Source: Thiothrix unzii (GTDB lineage: Bacteria; Pseudomonadota; Gammaproteobacteria; Thiotrichales; Thiotrichaceae). Taken from it: DNA of 64,000 bases. Positions 47,508 through 56,316 of this stretch are shown one piece after another (the stretch's first letter is position 1; every line of letters starts with the position of its first letter). The stretch spans positions 3,348,001 through 3,412,000 of the forward strand of contig NZ_CP072793.1 in assembly GCF_017901175.1 (NCBI RefSeq), read 5' to 3'. The notes under the pieces are model-generated. The model was not told where the DNA came from, did not search any database, and saw only the letters and a list, made by a program, of their open reading frames with translations. A program made the translations under genes and the position numbers.

Positions 47508-48107
47508 TTAGTCTTCCATAATCCAGATGGAGCTAATGGTTGCCGCTGGGGAGGCAGTTACGGTAGCGGTTTCTCCGTTGGCGTAAACCCCTGCCATGCC
47601 ATCTTTGCCCATTACCTGAAATTCGGTGTTGTCTGGCATGTCTTTGAATTTGGCAAATTCGCGCGATTCAATTTCAGTGAAATCAATCCCAGTAAGGCCG
47701 CCGAGCTTGTCAGCCGCGCTTTGCACGGTTTCACCTACAGCAACACCTTCAGGGGTGGCAAATTGCGGGCTGAATACCCGTATCAGGGAAATGGTGTGGT
47801 CTTCATTGAGCAAGACGCTCATTAAGGTTTTACCCTCGACGGCGATTTCTATCCACTCAATACCTTCACCATCCGCAGCGGTGTTGCTAGTGGCATTGGG
47901 TAAGGCTGCAATGGCTTCACTCAGGCTCATGCCCAACTGTACCGTACCTGCTGCGGTACTGGTCAGGGTGCGATTGGGCGCGATTGGGGTTTGGGTGCTG
48001 CTTGTTGGCGATGCAGCGGGTGCGGCTGGCGTTTTGTCCTCACCGCACCCGTTCAACAACACGCTGACACTCAACAATAAGCTGATACTTAATACTTTGG
48101 GAAACAT
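47508..48107 (-). CDS. Hypothetical lipoprotein, 199 aa
   Basis: A 199-residue predicted lipoprotein: MFPKVLSISLLLSVSVLLNGC has a positive start, hydrophobic core and lipobox ending at Cys. A Pro/Ala/Thr linker follows. The mature part has two related-looking blocks beginning VQLGMSLSEAIAALPNA and VAVGETVQSAADKLGGL, a pattern also seen in SmpA/DUF-type small envelope domains. No known family is assigned. ATG 48107 follows GAAGG; the longer frame lacks a signal. It lies 39 nt from the remnant of the interrupted gene. Confidence 0.7.
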   Translation of the reverse strand: MFPKVLSISLLLSVSVLLNGCGEDKTPAAPAASPTSSTQTPIAPNRTLTSTAAGTVQLGMSLSEAIAALPNATSNTAADGEGIEWIEIAVEGKTLMSVLLNEDHTISLIRVFSPQFATPEGVAVGETVQSAADKLGGLTGIDFTEIESREFAKFKDMPDNTEFQVMGKDGMAGVYANGETATVTASPAATISSIWIMED

Positions 48108-48167
48108 AGTTACCTTCCGTGGATACTGATGGGGTATCAACGTGACTTAGGCTGGGTTCTCGAAAAA

Positions 48168-48174
48168 CACATAA
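48168..48174. repeat. Target-site duplication, left copy
   Basis: CACATAA directly outside the left terminal repeat of the insertion sequence; the identical 7 bases lie at 49283-49289 outside the right end. Confidence 0.88.
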
Positions 48175-49282
48175 CTGATGTTACGCAGCCCTAAGCACCT
48201 GTAGCTCATCAAAAGCGCCCCGAATTGCCTTGGCGTAGAGCTTTGAACGCAAGGCAAAGTGGTTAAGATGCTTGCTGATGGTCAAACACTCCATTTTGAA
48301 GACGGCGACGATGGAGGCGAATAAGTGATTCGCTTGTGTTTTAGCGGTGTGGGCAGGGGATTTCGCAAAGGCAGCATTGGATTTGAGCGATTTATGGAAG
48401 ACCTCGACTTTCCACCGTTTTTGGTAGGTTGTCGTGATTTCGTCCCACTCTGCTGCCAAGCGGCTACAGACCAGATACAAAATGCCGCTGCTGCCGTCTT
48501 TGTTCGTAAAGACTTGCCGGGCGAGCTTGACGGGGAAGGTTAGCCCCTTCAACCAGCCCTTGATGGCTTTTTGTTCTGTCCATACCAATTGGTCGAGTCG
48601 TGTGTAACGTTTTGCCTTGCTGTCTACTTCGCTCAATGCCACTAATCGGTTACTTTTCAATGCCATAATGAAGTCCTTTTGCCGTTTCTCCTTGATGTGT
48701 TCCATATTCTCGGCGGAGGCGAACCAAATGTCGCTCAACACCCATGAAAATGTCAGTTGGTTTTGAATGCAGGTGTCAATCATGGAGCGCATTTGCTCAT
48801 TTTTGGTGACATCGCTGCACCGCTTTTCTTGGCGTGTATTGATGTCACAGAAACGGAACGGTTTCCGTATCAGTTCAAATGCAACAGGAATGGATGCACC
48901 ATTGCTATGATATAGACAGTTTAACAAGTTGATTCCCTTGATATTACGCCCTTTGCAGTGGTCGTAATGCCAACAAATTAGATCGTTTTCGTCCATGTAG
49001 GGCTTTTCTTGCACCGTATCGTCGATGATCAGGATGCCATCGGCTGATTCGACCTCCCTGACGGTCTTTTTTACCTGTTTCCACAGGTCTTTCGAGGTGT
49101 ACTCATCTCCCGAAAGAAAACGACTGATCGCATCGTGGCTAATTTCGCCGTCCAATAATTGGGATAAACCCGTTGCTGTGGCGTAGCCAAAGGTCACGGT
49201 CAGGTAGTCGGTGTAGAGGTCAAGACGTGTTTGATTCATACCTGAAATATAGTCGAGGAGAGGTCGGACTGCGTAACATCAG
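48175..49282 (-). mobile_element. Insertion sequence, 1108 bp, IS4/IS701-like
   Basis: Ends are defined by perfect 14-bp inverted repeats, CTGATGTTACGCAG at 48175-48188 and its complement at 49269-49282. It carries a single transposase gene filling almost the whole element; the transposase stop lies inside the left repeat. It is flanked by a 7-bp direct repeat CACATAA, and removal restores an interrupted frame, so the element is complete and its insertion is likely recent. The exact IS family needs a database comparison. Confidence 0.9.
48181..49239 (-). CDS. DDE transposase (IS4/IS701-like)
   Basis: A 352-residue transposase. LIIDDTVQEKP near residue 70 holds the first catalytic aspartate, WVLSDIWFASAENM near 165 the second, and TYQKRWKVEVFHKSLKSN near 270 the glutamate in the Y(2)R(3)E(6)K-like motif, so the DDE triad is intact. 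ISHDAISRFLSGDEYT is the typical N-terminal DNA-binding helix. No frameshift or stop is seen; it should be functional. It starts 43 nt inside the right end of the element. Confidence 0.88.
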   Translation of the reverse strand: MNQTRLDLYTDYLTVTFGYATATGLSQLLDGEISHDAISRFLSGDEYTSKDLWKQVKKTVREVESADGILIIDDTVQEKPYMDENDLICWHYDHCKGRNIKGINLLNCLYHSNGASIPVAFELIRKPFRFCDINTRQEKRCSDVTKNEQMRSMIDTCIQNQLTFSWVLSDIWFASAENMEHIKEKRQKDFIMALKSNRLVALSEVDSKAKRYTRLDQLVWTEQKAIKGWLKGLTFPVKLARQVFTNKDGSSGILYLVCSRLAAEWDEITTTYQKRWKVEVFHKSLKSNAAFAKSPAHTAKTQANHLFASIVAVFKMECLTISKHLNHFALRSKLYAKAIRGAFDELQVLRAA

Positions 49283-49289
49283 CACATAA
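49283..49289. repeat. Target-site duplication, right copy
   Basis: Second copy of CACATAA, directly outside the right terminal repeat and still part of the coding sequence of the interrupted lipoprotein gene. Confidence 0.88.
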
Positions 49290-49618
49290 GACGTTGAGTA
49301 ATCACTGAACTCGAAATAGACTTTCTTTTCACCAGAATCAACCACGCCATTGAGGTTGGCATCCATAATGCCGTAGCCAAAACGGTAAGGACGGTCTTTG
49401 CTGGTGTCTGTGCCGAGTGCGGTGGTGAGTTTATCGACTTTGATAAAGCGACGCACCAGTTTGTCACCTGAGTAGATTTCCAGCACGCCGTTAACGCCTG
49501 TCCAGTTATTAATCTCACGCCCAATTTTGTTCTGGGTTTCTTGAGTACACGCGCCTAAGCCGAATAGCAGGCTGGCAGCCAGCAAAGTGTGGGTCAGTTT
49601 CATAAGATTTCCTTGTGG

Positions 49619-50353
49619 TTAATAGCCAAGGATTCGGGCAGTCCGCAAGTCGCCATTGTCTAAAGCCAACTGAACGGGGGTTTTACCAAAATCACTAGTT
49701 GGAGTATTGGGGTTCAGACCTTGCTGTTTCAAGTAATTGGCAATATCGGCTTTACCAAAACGTGCAGCAGTATGTATGGCTGTCCAACCGTTGGTAGTCG
49801 TGGCATTGATATTTACGCCACTTTTATGCAGGTAGATTACCAGCGGTAAAGAGCCGTATTGGGTCGCACCATGAATGGCAGTTGCGCCATTATCGTTGAC
49901 GGTGTTTGGGTTCGCCCCTTGCTGCAACATTTCCGCCACTTCGGTGGAATTGCCTTCTCTGGCGGCTAACCAGAATCTGGAATCTTTTTCCGCTTGGGAA
50001 ATTTGTGGCACTTCGGGTTGCGCAGGTGCAGCCGCTTCTGTCGCTGCAACAGGGTTGCCATTAGCATCTACCGCAGGTGCAGCGGCTGTGGGGTCAGGCA
50101 TATAACCTTCCGCATTAGCTACTGGCGCAGCAGCAGGAGCCGCCGCTGGGTCTGGCATAAAGCCATCAGGCGTAGCTACGGGCATGGTTAACGTTTCAGT
50201 GGTTGCTTCGGGGGCAGCGACTGCTTCTGCCGCAGCGGGTGCAGCAGGAGCGCGTGCGGTGAAAACGTCGTCAAAACCTTCCGCTAATAATGCAGGGCTG
50301 TGAGTCAGTGCGATTAAAATCGCGGCTGCTAGGCTGGTGTATTTGGTATGCAT
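49619..50353 (-). CDS. Exported ankyrin-repeat protein
   Basis: A 244-residue protein with a signal peptide (residues 1-24, ending near ALLAEG). Residues 30-120 are low-complexity Ala/Pro with two similar short blocks, DGFMPDPAAAP and EGYMPDPTAAAP. Residues 125-244 hold about four ankyrin repeats: FWLAAREGNSTEVAEMLQQG, TAIHGATQYGSLPLVIYL, TAIHTAARFGKADIANYL and TPVQLALDNGDLRTARIL. It probably binds a periplasmic partner. It lies 15 nt upstream of the interrupted lipoprotein on the same strand, so the two may be co-transcribed. Confidence 0.87.
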   Translation of the reverse strand: MHTKYTSLAAAILIALTHSPALLAEGFDDVFTARAPAAPAAAEAVAAPEATTETLTMPVATPDGFMPDPAAAPAAAPVANAEGYMPDPTAAAPAVDANGNPVAATEAAAPAQPEVPQISQAEKDSRFWLAAREGNSTEVAEMLQQGANPNTVNDNGATAIHGATQYGSLPLVIYLHKSGVNINATTTNGWTAIHTAARFGKADIANYLKQQGLNPNTPTSDFGKTPVQLALDNGDLRTARILGY

Positions 50354-50395
50354 GGGTGTCGCCTTGATTTTTGCTATTCACCGCCCCGTTAGCAT

Positions 50396-51151
50396 TTACG
50401 AGGCATGGCAATGGTTAAAGAAATGCCGCGCGGCACGTCCACTAGGGCCACCGCGTTCCGCAGCAAAGCTGACTGCTTCTTGGCGCAGCAGGTCGGTGTC
50501 TTGCACGCGGCCTTTGAAGAGGTTATCCACAATGCCCAGATACGTTTCTTCACTCATCGGGCTAAACGGTAATGACAGCCCAAAACGGTCGGACAATGAC
50601 AGGGTTTCTTCCAAATCCGCGCTTGGTAACGCATGATTACCCGCACTCAATTGCGCCGGTGTTAAGCGACGGCAGACTGATGTGCCATAAATCAACACAT
50701 TGGCGGGCGGCTTTTCGAGCGTGCCTTCCATCGTGCTTTTGAGCATCCGGTATTCGCCGTTACTTTCTTCAAACGTCAGGTCATCACAGTAAATGATGAA
50801 ACGGTGATGGGAGTCGACAATTTCATCAGTAATATCCACCAGCAAGTGCAAATCCTCTTTAGGGATCTGAATCATGCGCAACCCGTAAGTGTGGTAGCGG
50901 GTTAAGAGTGCTTTGATCAGTGACGATTTACCAACACCACGCGCACCCCACAACAAGGCATGGCTGGCAGGTTTGCCGCGCAAAAAGTTCTCAGTATTGC
51001 GAAACAGAGCTTCTTTTTGCTCATCAATGCCCATCAGGGTGTCAGGGTTTACCAAGTCAACGTTGGTAATAGGCTTGAGAAAATGCCGGTTGGAACGCCA
51101 GACCGCAGCGATGGTGCTACGCCAGTCAATTGTCAATTTGCCAAAAGCCAT
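50396..51151 (-). CDS. DUF815-family AAA ATPase
   Basis: A 251-residue AAA protein of the DUF815 family. GIDEQKEALFRNTENFLRG precedes the Walker A loop LLWGARGVGKSSLIKALL (about residues 67-84); FIIYCDDLTFEESNGEYR near 118 is Walker B; VLIYGTSVCRRL is sensor 1. DUF815 proteins are widespread in proteobacteria and lack a settled role. It is followed on the same strand by the ankyrin gene after 42 nt. The start at ATG 51151 has CAAGGGAGTTGAG upstream. Confidence 0.9.
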   Translation of the reverse strand: MAFGKLTIDWRSTIAAVWRSNRHFLKPITNVDLVNPDTLMGIDEQKEALFRNTENFLRGKPASHALLWGARGVGKSSLIKALLTRYHTYGLRMIQIPKEDLHLLVDITDEIVDSHHRFIIYCDDLTFEESNGEYRMLKSTMEGTLEKPPANVLIYGTSVCRRLTPAQLSAGNHALPSADLEETLSLSDRFGLSLPFSPMSEETYLGIVDNLFKGRVQDTDLLRQEAVSFAAERGGPSGRAARHFFNHCHAS

Positions 51152-51388
51152 CGAAACTCAACTCCCTTGGTGATGTGCTGCCATTACTGGTGAAATACAG
51201 TTTCCAAGTTTAGCTGTTTACGCAAGACTTTTCTGCTGCTTTCTGATAGCGGGGGCTATTTTTATGATGGATCAATATTTATACGCAAGGTATCTATTTG
51301 CGAATGTATGTGATAAATAGGCAATAGTGCATTAGAGAATGCTAATGTTCTTGAAGTGCGGCACGACCGCGAGGATGTATATCAAGCT

Positions 51389-52819
51389 ATGACAACACAA
51401 CATATGCCTAAACAGGCAACCGCTGGGACAAGTTCCAAATTTAACCTGATCAACGGGCTGATTGCCGTTGTGATTCTGTTTTTGACTGCTGCGAACGGCA
51501 TTTTTACTTATGCCGGTGCGTATCTATACCTTGAGGAAACCTTGTACGCGCTATTGTTTGCGGTAGCGGTGCAGTTTGCGATTGCGATTTCCTTATTAGC
51601 CTTCCCGATGGTGCACGGTTTGGGGAAAATTGCCCTGATCGTGGTGTACGCGGCGGCGTTATTGCTCTCGACGTTGAGCGCGTATACCTACATTTACATC
51701 AGCAGTTTACCGGGGCAAAACTCGGTTTACAGTGTGGATACGGGTATGAAAGCAGCGATTACCACCGGATTAAGTGATGTATTGGCGGCGGAACAACAAT
51801 TTTTACGCGATGCCGATGCCAAAGTGGTGGAAACCAAACGCTTAATGGATGAGGAAGGCCGTAGCGGCGGGCGTTCGGGCTTAGGGCCGGGCAAAGGCCC
51901 CGCATACTACGCTAAAGTGGATGATTACGAGCAAGCGCGGGCGCAACAGCAAGTCGCCCAAGACAATTTCAAAAACCTGCGGGAACAGTTAACGCTGGTG
52001 AATCAGCAATTGTCCGCCAGTGGTGACGACGTGGTGCGTGACGGTTTATTGGTTGAGCTTTCTAAATTACGCGCCGCCACCAATACCGAGACCAGCAAAC
52101 AAGCGTTAACCGGTTTGATTAAAAACGATTTGGGCAGTTTGCAAAATCCGGTGGAACGCGCAATGGGCACTTTGATAGAACCCAAGGAGTATTCCCTGCA
52201 AGTGATTGTCGGGATTATCTGGGCGGGTGTATTTGACTTGGTGGCGTTGTTTTTAGGGATCGTGCGTTATTATTTAATCAGCCCCGGCAAGCCGTTTTTC
52301 CAAGCGATGTACGATGGCTTGTTAGCCAGCGCGATGTTTGTGATGCGTTTGTTCCATTTGCGTAAAGAAGCAGCTTACCAGTTCAGTAAAGCGGCGGGCT
52401 ATCAACAGCATCAGCATGAAATTCCGTTGAATTCGCCGGAAATGCAAACCTTTGCCACGCGCTTATTGGTGGGCAGTCAAATGGCTTCGGCGGATGATGA
52501 AGACCCGGCAGAGCCATTACGCACCTTGATTGGCTTTATCCAGCCGTTGCATTTAGAAGGCGAGGAACAACAAGTCGGTATTCCGTTTGAAACCGTTGAC
52601 GAAGAGCCGCGCTTGAAAACCTTGCTGGCAATGCTGATCCAAAGTGGCGTGTTGCTATACCGCCGCGACGCAGATTGCTACGTTTTGAATGCGGCGGAAA
52701 ACATGGCACAAAAAGTTATGGTGTTCATCCGTATGGGGATGCGCAACAGCCCCGACAGTTTGCTGGCTCCGGCGGCGTTTTTGCTGGGGCCGGATCAGCG
52801 GCACGCGGCGTTGCAGTAG
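51389..52819 (+). CDS. Unknown multi-helix membrane protein with coiled coil
   Basis: A 476-residue protein I do not recognise. Residues 20-105 contain three hydrophobic helices (LINGLIAVVILFLTAANGIF, then ALLFAVAVQFAIAISLLAF and IALIVVYAAALLLSTLS). A periplasmic or cytoplasmic region of about 150 residues follows with heptad-like helices and a Gly-rich break (GRSGGRSGLGPGKGPA). A fourth helix (VIVGIIWAGVFDLVALFLG) lies near 275, and the last 150 residues are soluble. It may be a signalling or envelope-stress protein. The start is uncertain: GTG 51356 is the alternative, and neither has a good ribosome-binding site. The gap 51152-51388 shows only A+T-rich promoter-like DNA. Confidence 0.65.
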   Translation: MTTQHMPKQATAGTSSKFNLINGLIAVVILFLTAANGIFTYAGAYLYLEETLYALLFAVAVQFAIAISLLAFPMVHGLGKIALIVVYAAALLLSTLSAYTYIYISSLPGQNSVYSVDTGMKAAITTGLSDVLAAEQQFLRDADAKVVETKRLMDEEGRSGGRSGLGPGKGPAYYAKVDDYEQARAQQQVAQDNFKNLREQLTLVNQQLSASGDDVVRDGLLVELSKLRAATNTETSKQALTGLIKNDLGSLQNPVERAMGTLIEPKEYSLQVIVGIIWAGVFDLVALFLGIVRYYLISPGKPFFQAMYDGLLASAMFVMRLFHLRKEAAYQFSKAAGYQQHQHEIPLNSPEMQTFATRLLVGSQMASADDEDPAEPLRTLIGFIQPLHLEGEEQQVGIPFETVDEEPRLKTLLAMLIQSGVLLYRRDADCYVLNAAENMAQKVMVFIRMGMRNSPDSLLAPAAFLLGPDQRHAALQ

Positions 52820-52827
52820 GGCGTGCG

Positions 52828-53769
52828 TCAAAACACTCCCGCTGCTTGTTGATCCGCATGATACGACGAGCGCACCATCGGGCCACTTGCCACTTGGCTA
52901 AAGCCCATTGCTTTGGCAATCACTGCCAGCTCCGCAAATTCATCCGGGGTCACGAAGCGATCAACCGGTAAGTGGTGGCGGCTGGGTTGCAAATATTGCC
53001 CCAAGGTCAGCATATCGCAATCGTGATCCCGTAAATCTTGCAGGGTAACAATCACTTCTTCGTTGGTTTCGCCCAGCCCCAGCATTAAACCGGATTTGCT
53101 GGGTATGTGCGGAAACCGCTGTTTAAACGCCTTGATCAGGTTCAGTGAATACTGGTAATCCGCACCGGGGCGGGATTGTTTGTACAAGCGCGGCACGGTT
53201 TCCATATTGTGGTTGAACACGTCCGGCGGTGCACTTTCGAGAATGTGTAACGCAATTTCCATGCGTCCCCGGAAATCAGGGGTGAGGATTTCGATTTTCA
53301 GTTCGGGATTTAATTCACGCGCGGTTTGAATGCACTTGACGAAGTGTTCCGCGCCGCCATCGCGCAAATCATCGCGGTCTACCGAGGTAATCACCACGTA
53401 ACGCAAGCCCATTGCCTGAATGGTTTGCGCCATATTGAGCGGTTCATCAGCATCCAGCGGTAACGGTTTGCCGTGGGATACATCGCAAAACGGGCAGCGA
53501 CGTGTGCAAATATCACCCATGATCATAAAGGTTGCCGTACCGTGGGTGAAGCATTCGCCTAAATTCGGGCAGTTCGCTTCCTCGCATACGGTATGCAATT
53601 TTTGTTCACGCAACACCGCTTTGAGGCGTTTGACTTCGGGGGTGGACGGAGCTTTAGCCTTGATCCATGCGGGTTTGCGGCGAAATTCGGTGGTCGGCTC
53701 AATTTTAATCGGAATGCGAGCCACTTTATCTGCACCGCGTTCTTTATGACCGGGTTCCTTGCGTTCCAT
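52828..53769 (-). CDS. lipA: Lipoyl synthase
   Basis: A 313-residue radical SAM enzyme inserting two sulfurs into octanoyl chains. [12 protein letters not shown] near residue 60 binds the auxiliary cluster and [13 protein letters not shown] near 88 the radical SAM cluster; [19 protein letters not shown] and a final serine-containing [12 protein letters not shown], where the serine ligates the auxiliary cluster, are conserved. lipB is not adjacent. It is convergent with the membrane-protein gene, 8 nt away. Confidence 0.96.
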   Translation of the reverse strand: MERKEPGHKERGADKVARIPIKIEPTTEFRRKPAWIKAKAPSTPEVKRLKAVLREQKLHTVCEEANCPNLGECFTHGTATFMIMGDICTRRCPFCDVSHGKPLPLDADEPLNMAQTIQAMGLRYVVITSVDRDDLRDGGAEHFVKCIQTARELNPELKIEILTPDFRGRMEIALHILESAPPDVFNHNMETVPRLYKQSRPGADYQYSLNLIKAFKQRFPHIPSKSGLMLGLGETNEEVIVTLQDLRDHDCDMLTLGQYLQPSRHHLPVDRFVTPDEFAELAVIAKAMGFSQVASGPMVRSSYHADQQAAGVF

Positions 53770-53916
53770 AGTAATTCTTGTCTCAGTTGGTGGATTGTCG
53801 ACACATTATAAGCCGGAATGCCCATATGTGTGCAAACCACGGTATTTGTCGGTGATCTTCCGGGGTGTCAGGGTGATTATTCCTTGCTACACTCTGTCAA
53901 AACATCGAATTGACGT

Positions 53917-54345
53917 GTGACTATGATAAAAATTACCCCCAATATTGATTACGCTTTTGCCTTGGCATTATCCCGCAGCAACATGGCGGACTATTACGCA
54001 CGACATGGCATGGTCTGGGATGACCCTTGTTATGCGCGATTCTGGGCTGCATCTGAAAATTTCGGACTGTATCAGGCGCAACGTTGCGTCGGTTTGGTGC
54101 GTTTGAATGCCTCTGAAACAGTCTGTCATCTTGCTGATTTACAAGTTATTCCTGATGTGCAAGGGCAGGGTGTGGGCAGCTACGCTTTAGACTATATGCG
54201 TCAACTTGCCAAAATTCGCGGTAAACAGTCTATGCGTTTGCTGGTGTTTATTGATAACCCGGTGCGTGAATTTTATCAGCGGTGCGGTTTTCGCATCCTT
54301 GAGCAGCAAGGGGTGTTTTATTACATGGAATGCGAATTGGGCTAA
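53917..54345 (+). CDS. GNAT-family N-acetyltransferase
   Basis: A 142-residue GNAT protein. ICHLADLQVIPDVQGQGVGSYALDYM-type sequence near residues 70-90 carries the acetyl-CoA loop QGQGVG, and RLLVFIDNPVREFYQRCGF with the tyrosine is the C-terminal motif B. The substrate is unknown. It begins at GTG 53917 or ATG 53923, with no strong ribosome-binding site. It is convergent with soxB; two hairpins lie in between. Confidence 0.82.
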   Translation: MTMIKITPNIDYAFALALSRSNMADYYARHGMVWDDPCYARFWAASENFGLYQAQRCVGLVRLNASETVCHLADLQVIPDVQGQGVGSYALDYMRQLAKIRGKQSMRLLVFIDNPVREFYQRCGFRILEQQGVFYYMECELG

Positions 54346-54372
54346 AGAAAAAGGCGAATCCGAAGATTCGCC
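54344..54372 (-). terminator. Terminator of soxB (minus strand)
   Basis: Read on the minus strand: GGCGAATC, TTCG loop, GATTCGCC, then TTTTTCTTT. This is a textbook intrinsic terminator with an 8-bp stem and a UUCG tetraloop, 53 nt after the soxB stop. Confidence 0.88.
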
Positions 54373-54376
54373 CAAG

Positions 54377-54399
54377 CTGCTGAAACGGGAATTCAGCAG
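54377..54399. other. Second hairpin downstream of soxB
   Basis: CTGCTGAA (54377-54384) pairs with TTCAGCAG (54392-54399) around a 7-nt loop. It lies between soxB and the terminator and may protect the soxB mRNA 3' end or add to termination for the convergent GNAT gene. No T-run of its own. Confidence 0.5.
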
Positions 54400-54424
54400 T
54401 AGTTAGGAAACATCATTAAGGTGC

Positions 54425-56170
54425 TTATGCCAAGCCTTCGTTGCCATCCACGTTTTTGAGTTTCGGCGTGTTCAGCTCGATCTTGCCAATGGTCTTTTTG
54501 TCGCGCAGGTAATCGGCGACCACTTCCCAGATTTGCTTGTTCTTCGGCACTTCTTCCTGCACGCTTGCCCAACCTGCCACGGGGTAGGTTTTCTTTGCAT
54601 CCAAGGGTTTGCCATCCAGCATCATGTCGGATACCCGTTCGCCCATTTTAGCGGTCGGGTCAAACGTGAATTTCAAACCGCCGACGCGCACCATGTCACC
54701 ACCTTGTTGGTAGTAAGGGTCAGCGTTGAACAGGTTATCCGCCACGTCTTCGAGGATGTTCTTGACAGTTTCGCCGGTCATTTCGTTACGTGTGACCGTG
54801 CCGTAAGTGATTGCGGTTTGGTCAGCAACGTGTTCAAACGTGATTGGCTGCCCCGGCAGTACGCTTGTGCCCCAACGGAAGCCCGGTGAAAACGCCATCG
54901 GCGCATCCAGCTCTTGCATCAGCGCGTCGCAGATCAACTGGTCAAATGTACCGTTGAAGTTGCCACGGCGGTACAATACGTCGTCGCACACCGCGAGTTC
55001 TTCCGCCAATTCTTTCTTGTACGGTTCACGGATTTTGTCGATGAGGGTTTGCATGTCCTTGTTGGCTTCCAACAAGTTGGAGAAGACCGGCAGCAATTTG
55101 TAACGGAAATCCGCCACTTTGCCGTCTTTCACATCCAGATCGAGCACACCGAGGAATTTGCCGTTGGAACCTGCGTTTGTGACCAGCGTTTTACCGCCTG
55201 CATTTTCAACAACCACCGGTTGGAATACGCCATCGTGCGTATGACCGCCCATGATCGCGTCAATGCCGGTGACTTTGCTGGCCATTTTCAGGTCAACGTC
55301 CATGCCGTTGTGCGACAGCATAATGACGACTTTCGCGCCTTTGCTACGCGCATCGTCAACCGCTTGCTGCATGTCGTCGTCACGGATACCGAAGCTCCAG
55401 TCTGCGACCATGTGTTTGGGGTTGGCAACTGGCACATACGGGAACGCCTGCCCAATAATCGCTACCGGCACGCCGTTGATTTCTTTGATCACGAACGGTT
55501 CAAATACGCGCTCATCAAAGTCGTTGCTGAAAACGTTTTGTGCGACAAAATCAATTTTGCCCGCGAAATCTTTCTCGACGATTTCTTTAACGCGATCCGC
55601 GCCGAAGGTCATTTCCCAGTGCGGAGTCATTACGTCTACGCCGAGAGCAAGCTGTGCGTCTACCATGTCTTGCGCGTTGGTTTTCAACGCTGTCCACGAA
55701 CCTTGCCAAGTATCACCGCCGTCCAGCAGCAATGAACCTGGGCGTTGCGCACGTACTTGGTCAACCAAGGTTTTCAGGTGGGCAAACCCGCCGACTTTGC
55801 CGTATTTTTTCGCGGCTTCAACGTAATCAATGTAGGTGAAAGCGTGCGCATCCATCGTACCGGCTCCGATGCCGTACTTTTTCAGGAAGTGTTCGCCGAC
55901 TAAGTGTGGCACTGCGCCTTTCATGCTGCCGATACCCAAGTTGACGTTCGGCTCGCGGAAATAAATCGGCAATAATTGCGCGTGGCAGTCGGTGTAATGC
56001 ATCAACGATACATTGCCGAAGGCGGGCAGTTCATACGGGTTGCTGGGGGCTTTGACAGCGGTTTTGTCGCCTTCTTTACTGGCATCTGCTGCAAAAGCGT
56101 TATTCAGGCTGAAACCGGCAACGCTGGCAGCGGCCAACATTTGCATAAATTCACGACGGGTTAAACTCAC
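54425..56170 (-). CDS. soxB: Thiosulfohydrolase SoxB
   Basis: A 581-residue periplasmic dimanganese enzyme that hydrolyses the sulfate group from SoxY-bound thiosulfate. The start is GTG 56170, preceded by GAGGAGAG; it gives a twin-arginine signal (LTRREFMQMLAAA), the usual route for SoxB. The 5'-nucleotidase-like metal motifs are LMHYTDCHAQLL, LLDGGDTWQGSW, MLSHNGMDVD and GGHTHDG. The C-terminal domain has FDQLICDALMQEL and a YGTVTRNEMTGE block. The gene is about 4.5 kb from the other sox genes and divergent from an ECF sigma factor gene. Terminator at 54344-54372. Confidence 0.96.
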   Translation of the reverse strand: MSLTRREFMQMLAAASVAGFSLNNAFAADASKEGDKTAVKAPSNPYELPAFGNVSLMHYTDCHAQLLPIYFREPNVNLGIGSMKGAVPHLVGEHFLKKYGIGAGTMDAHAFTYIDYVEAAKKYGKVGGFAHLKTLVDQVRAQRPGSLLLDGGDTWQGSWTALKTNAQDMVDAQLALGVDVMTPHWEMTFGADRVKEIVEKDFAGKIDFVAQNVFSNDFDERVFEPFVIKEINGVPVAIIGQAFPYVPVANPKHMVADWSFGIRDDDMQQAVDDARSKGAKVVIMLSHNGMDVDLKMASKVTGIDAIMGGHTHDGVFQPVVVENAGGKTLVTNAGSNGKFLGVLDLDVKDGKVADFRYKLLPVFSNLLEANKDMQTLIDKIREPYKKELAEELAVCDDVLYRRGNFNGTFDQLICDALMQELDAPMAFSPGFRWGTSVLPGQPITFEHVADQTAITYGTVTRNEMTGETVKNILEDVADNLFNADPYYQQGGDMVRVGGLKFTFDPTAKMGERVSDMMLDGKPLDAKKTYPVAGWASVQEEVPKNKQIWEVVADYLRDKKTIGKIELNTPKLKNVDGNEGLA

Positions 56171-56234
56171 GTTTTCTCTCCTCAAACGGGCTGAAGTTAT
56201 TCTAGCTACAGGGGTAGTGACGGGGTGCAGGTGA

Positions 56235-56261
56235 AAATATTCCATCTTTTTTGGAATATTT
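56235..56261. promoter_or_regulatory. Inverted repeat between soxB and the ECF sigma gene
   Basis: AAATATTCCA (56235-56244) and TGGAATATTT (56252-56261) form a perfect 10-bp inverted repeat with a 7-nt spacer, in the 146-nt divergent gap soxB/sigma factor. It could be an operator for either gene, or a hairpin in the leader. It lies 65 nt before the soxB GTG and 56 nt before the sigma ATG. Confidence 0.5.
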
Positions 56262-56316
56262 CGTCAATTTTCTGCATCATGTGCATTAGAACCGCTAAGA
56301 GAAACTTATAAACCAC

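Larger units (their letters stand above)
48147..49603 (-). pseudogene. Small lipoprotein gene interrupted by an insertion sequence
   Basis: The 5' part (49603 down to 49283) encodes a signal peptide with lipobox LFGLGAC, then TQNKIGREINNWTGVNGV and a C-terminal beta-like region through FEFSDYSTSYV. There the frame runs into the insertion sequence at 49282. Removing the element and one copy of its CACATAA duplication rejoins the frame to 48167-48147, giving ...SYVFFENPA then TAA: an intact 113-residue lipoprotein. The interruption removes only the last seven residues or so and replaces them with element-coded residues to a stop at 49220, so a nearly full-length protein may still be made. Family unknown. 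Confidence 0.85.

Noticed and set aside
54914-55735. 273-residue plus-strand frame inside soxB
   Set aside because: Shadow frame opposite soxB.
56171-56245. Longer soxB start upstream of GTG 56170
   Set aside because: GTG 56170 has a good ribosome-binding site and places the twin-arginine signal at the N-terminus; the extension would bury it and would cover part of the inverted repeat.
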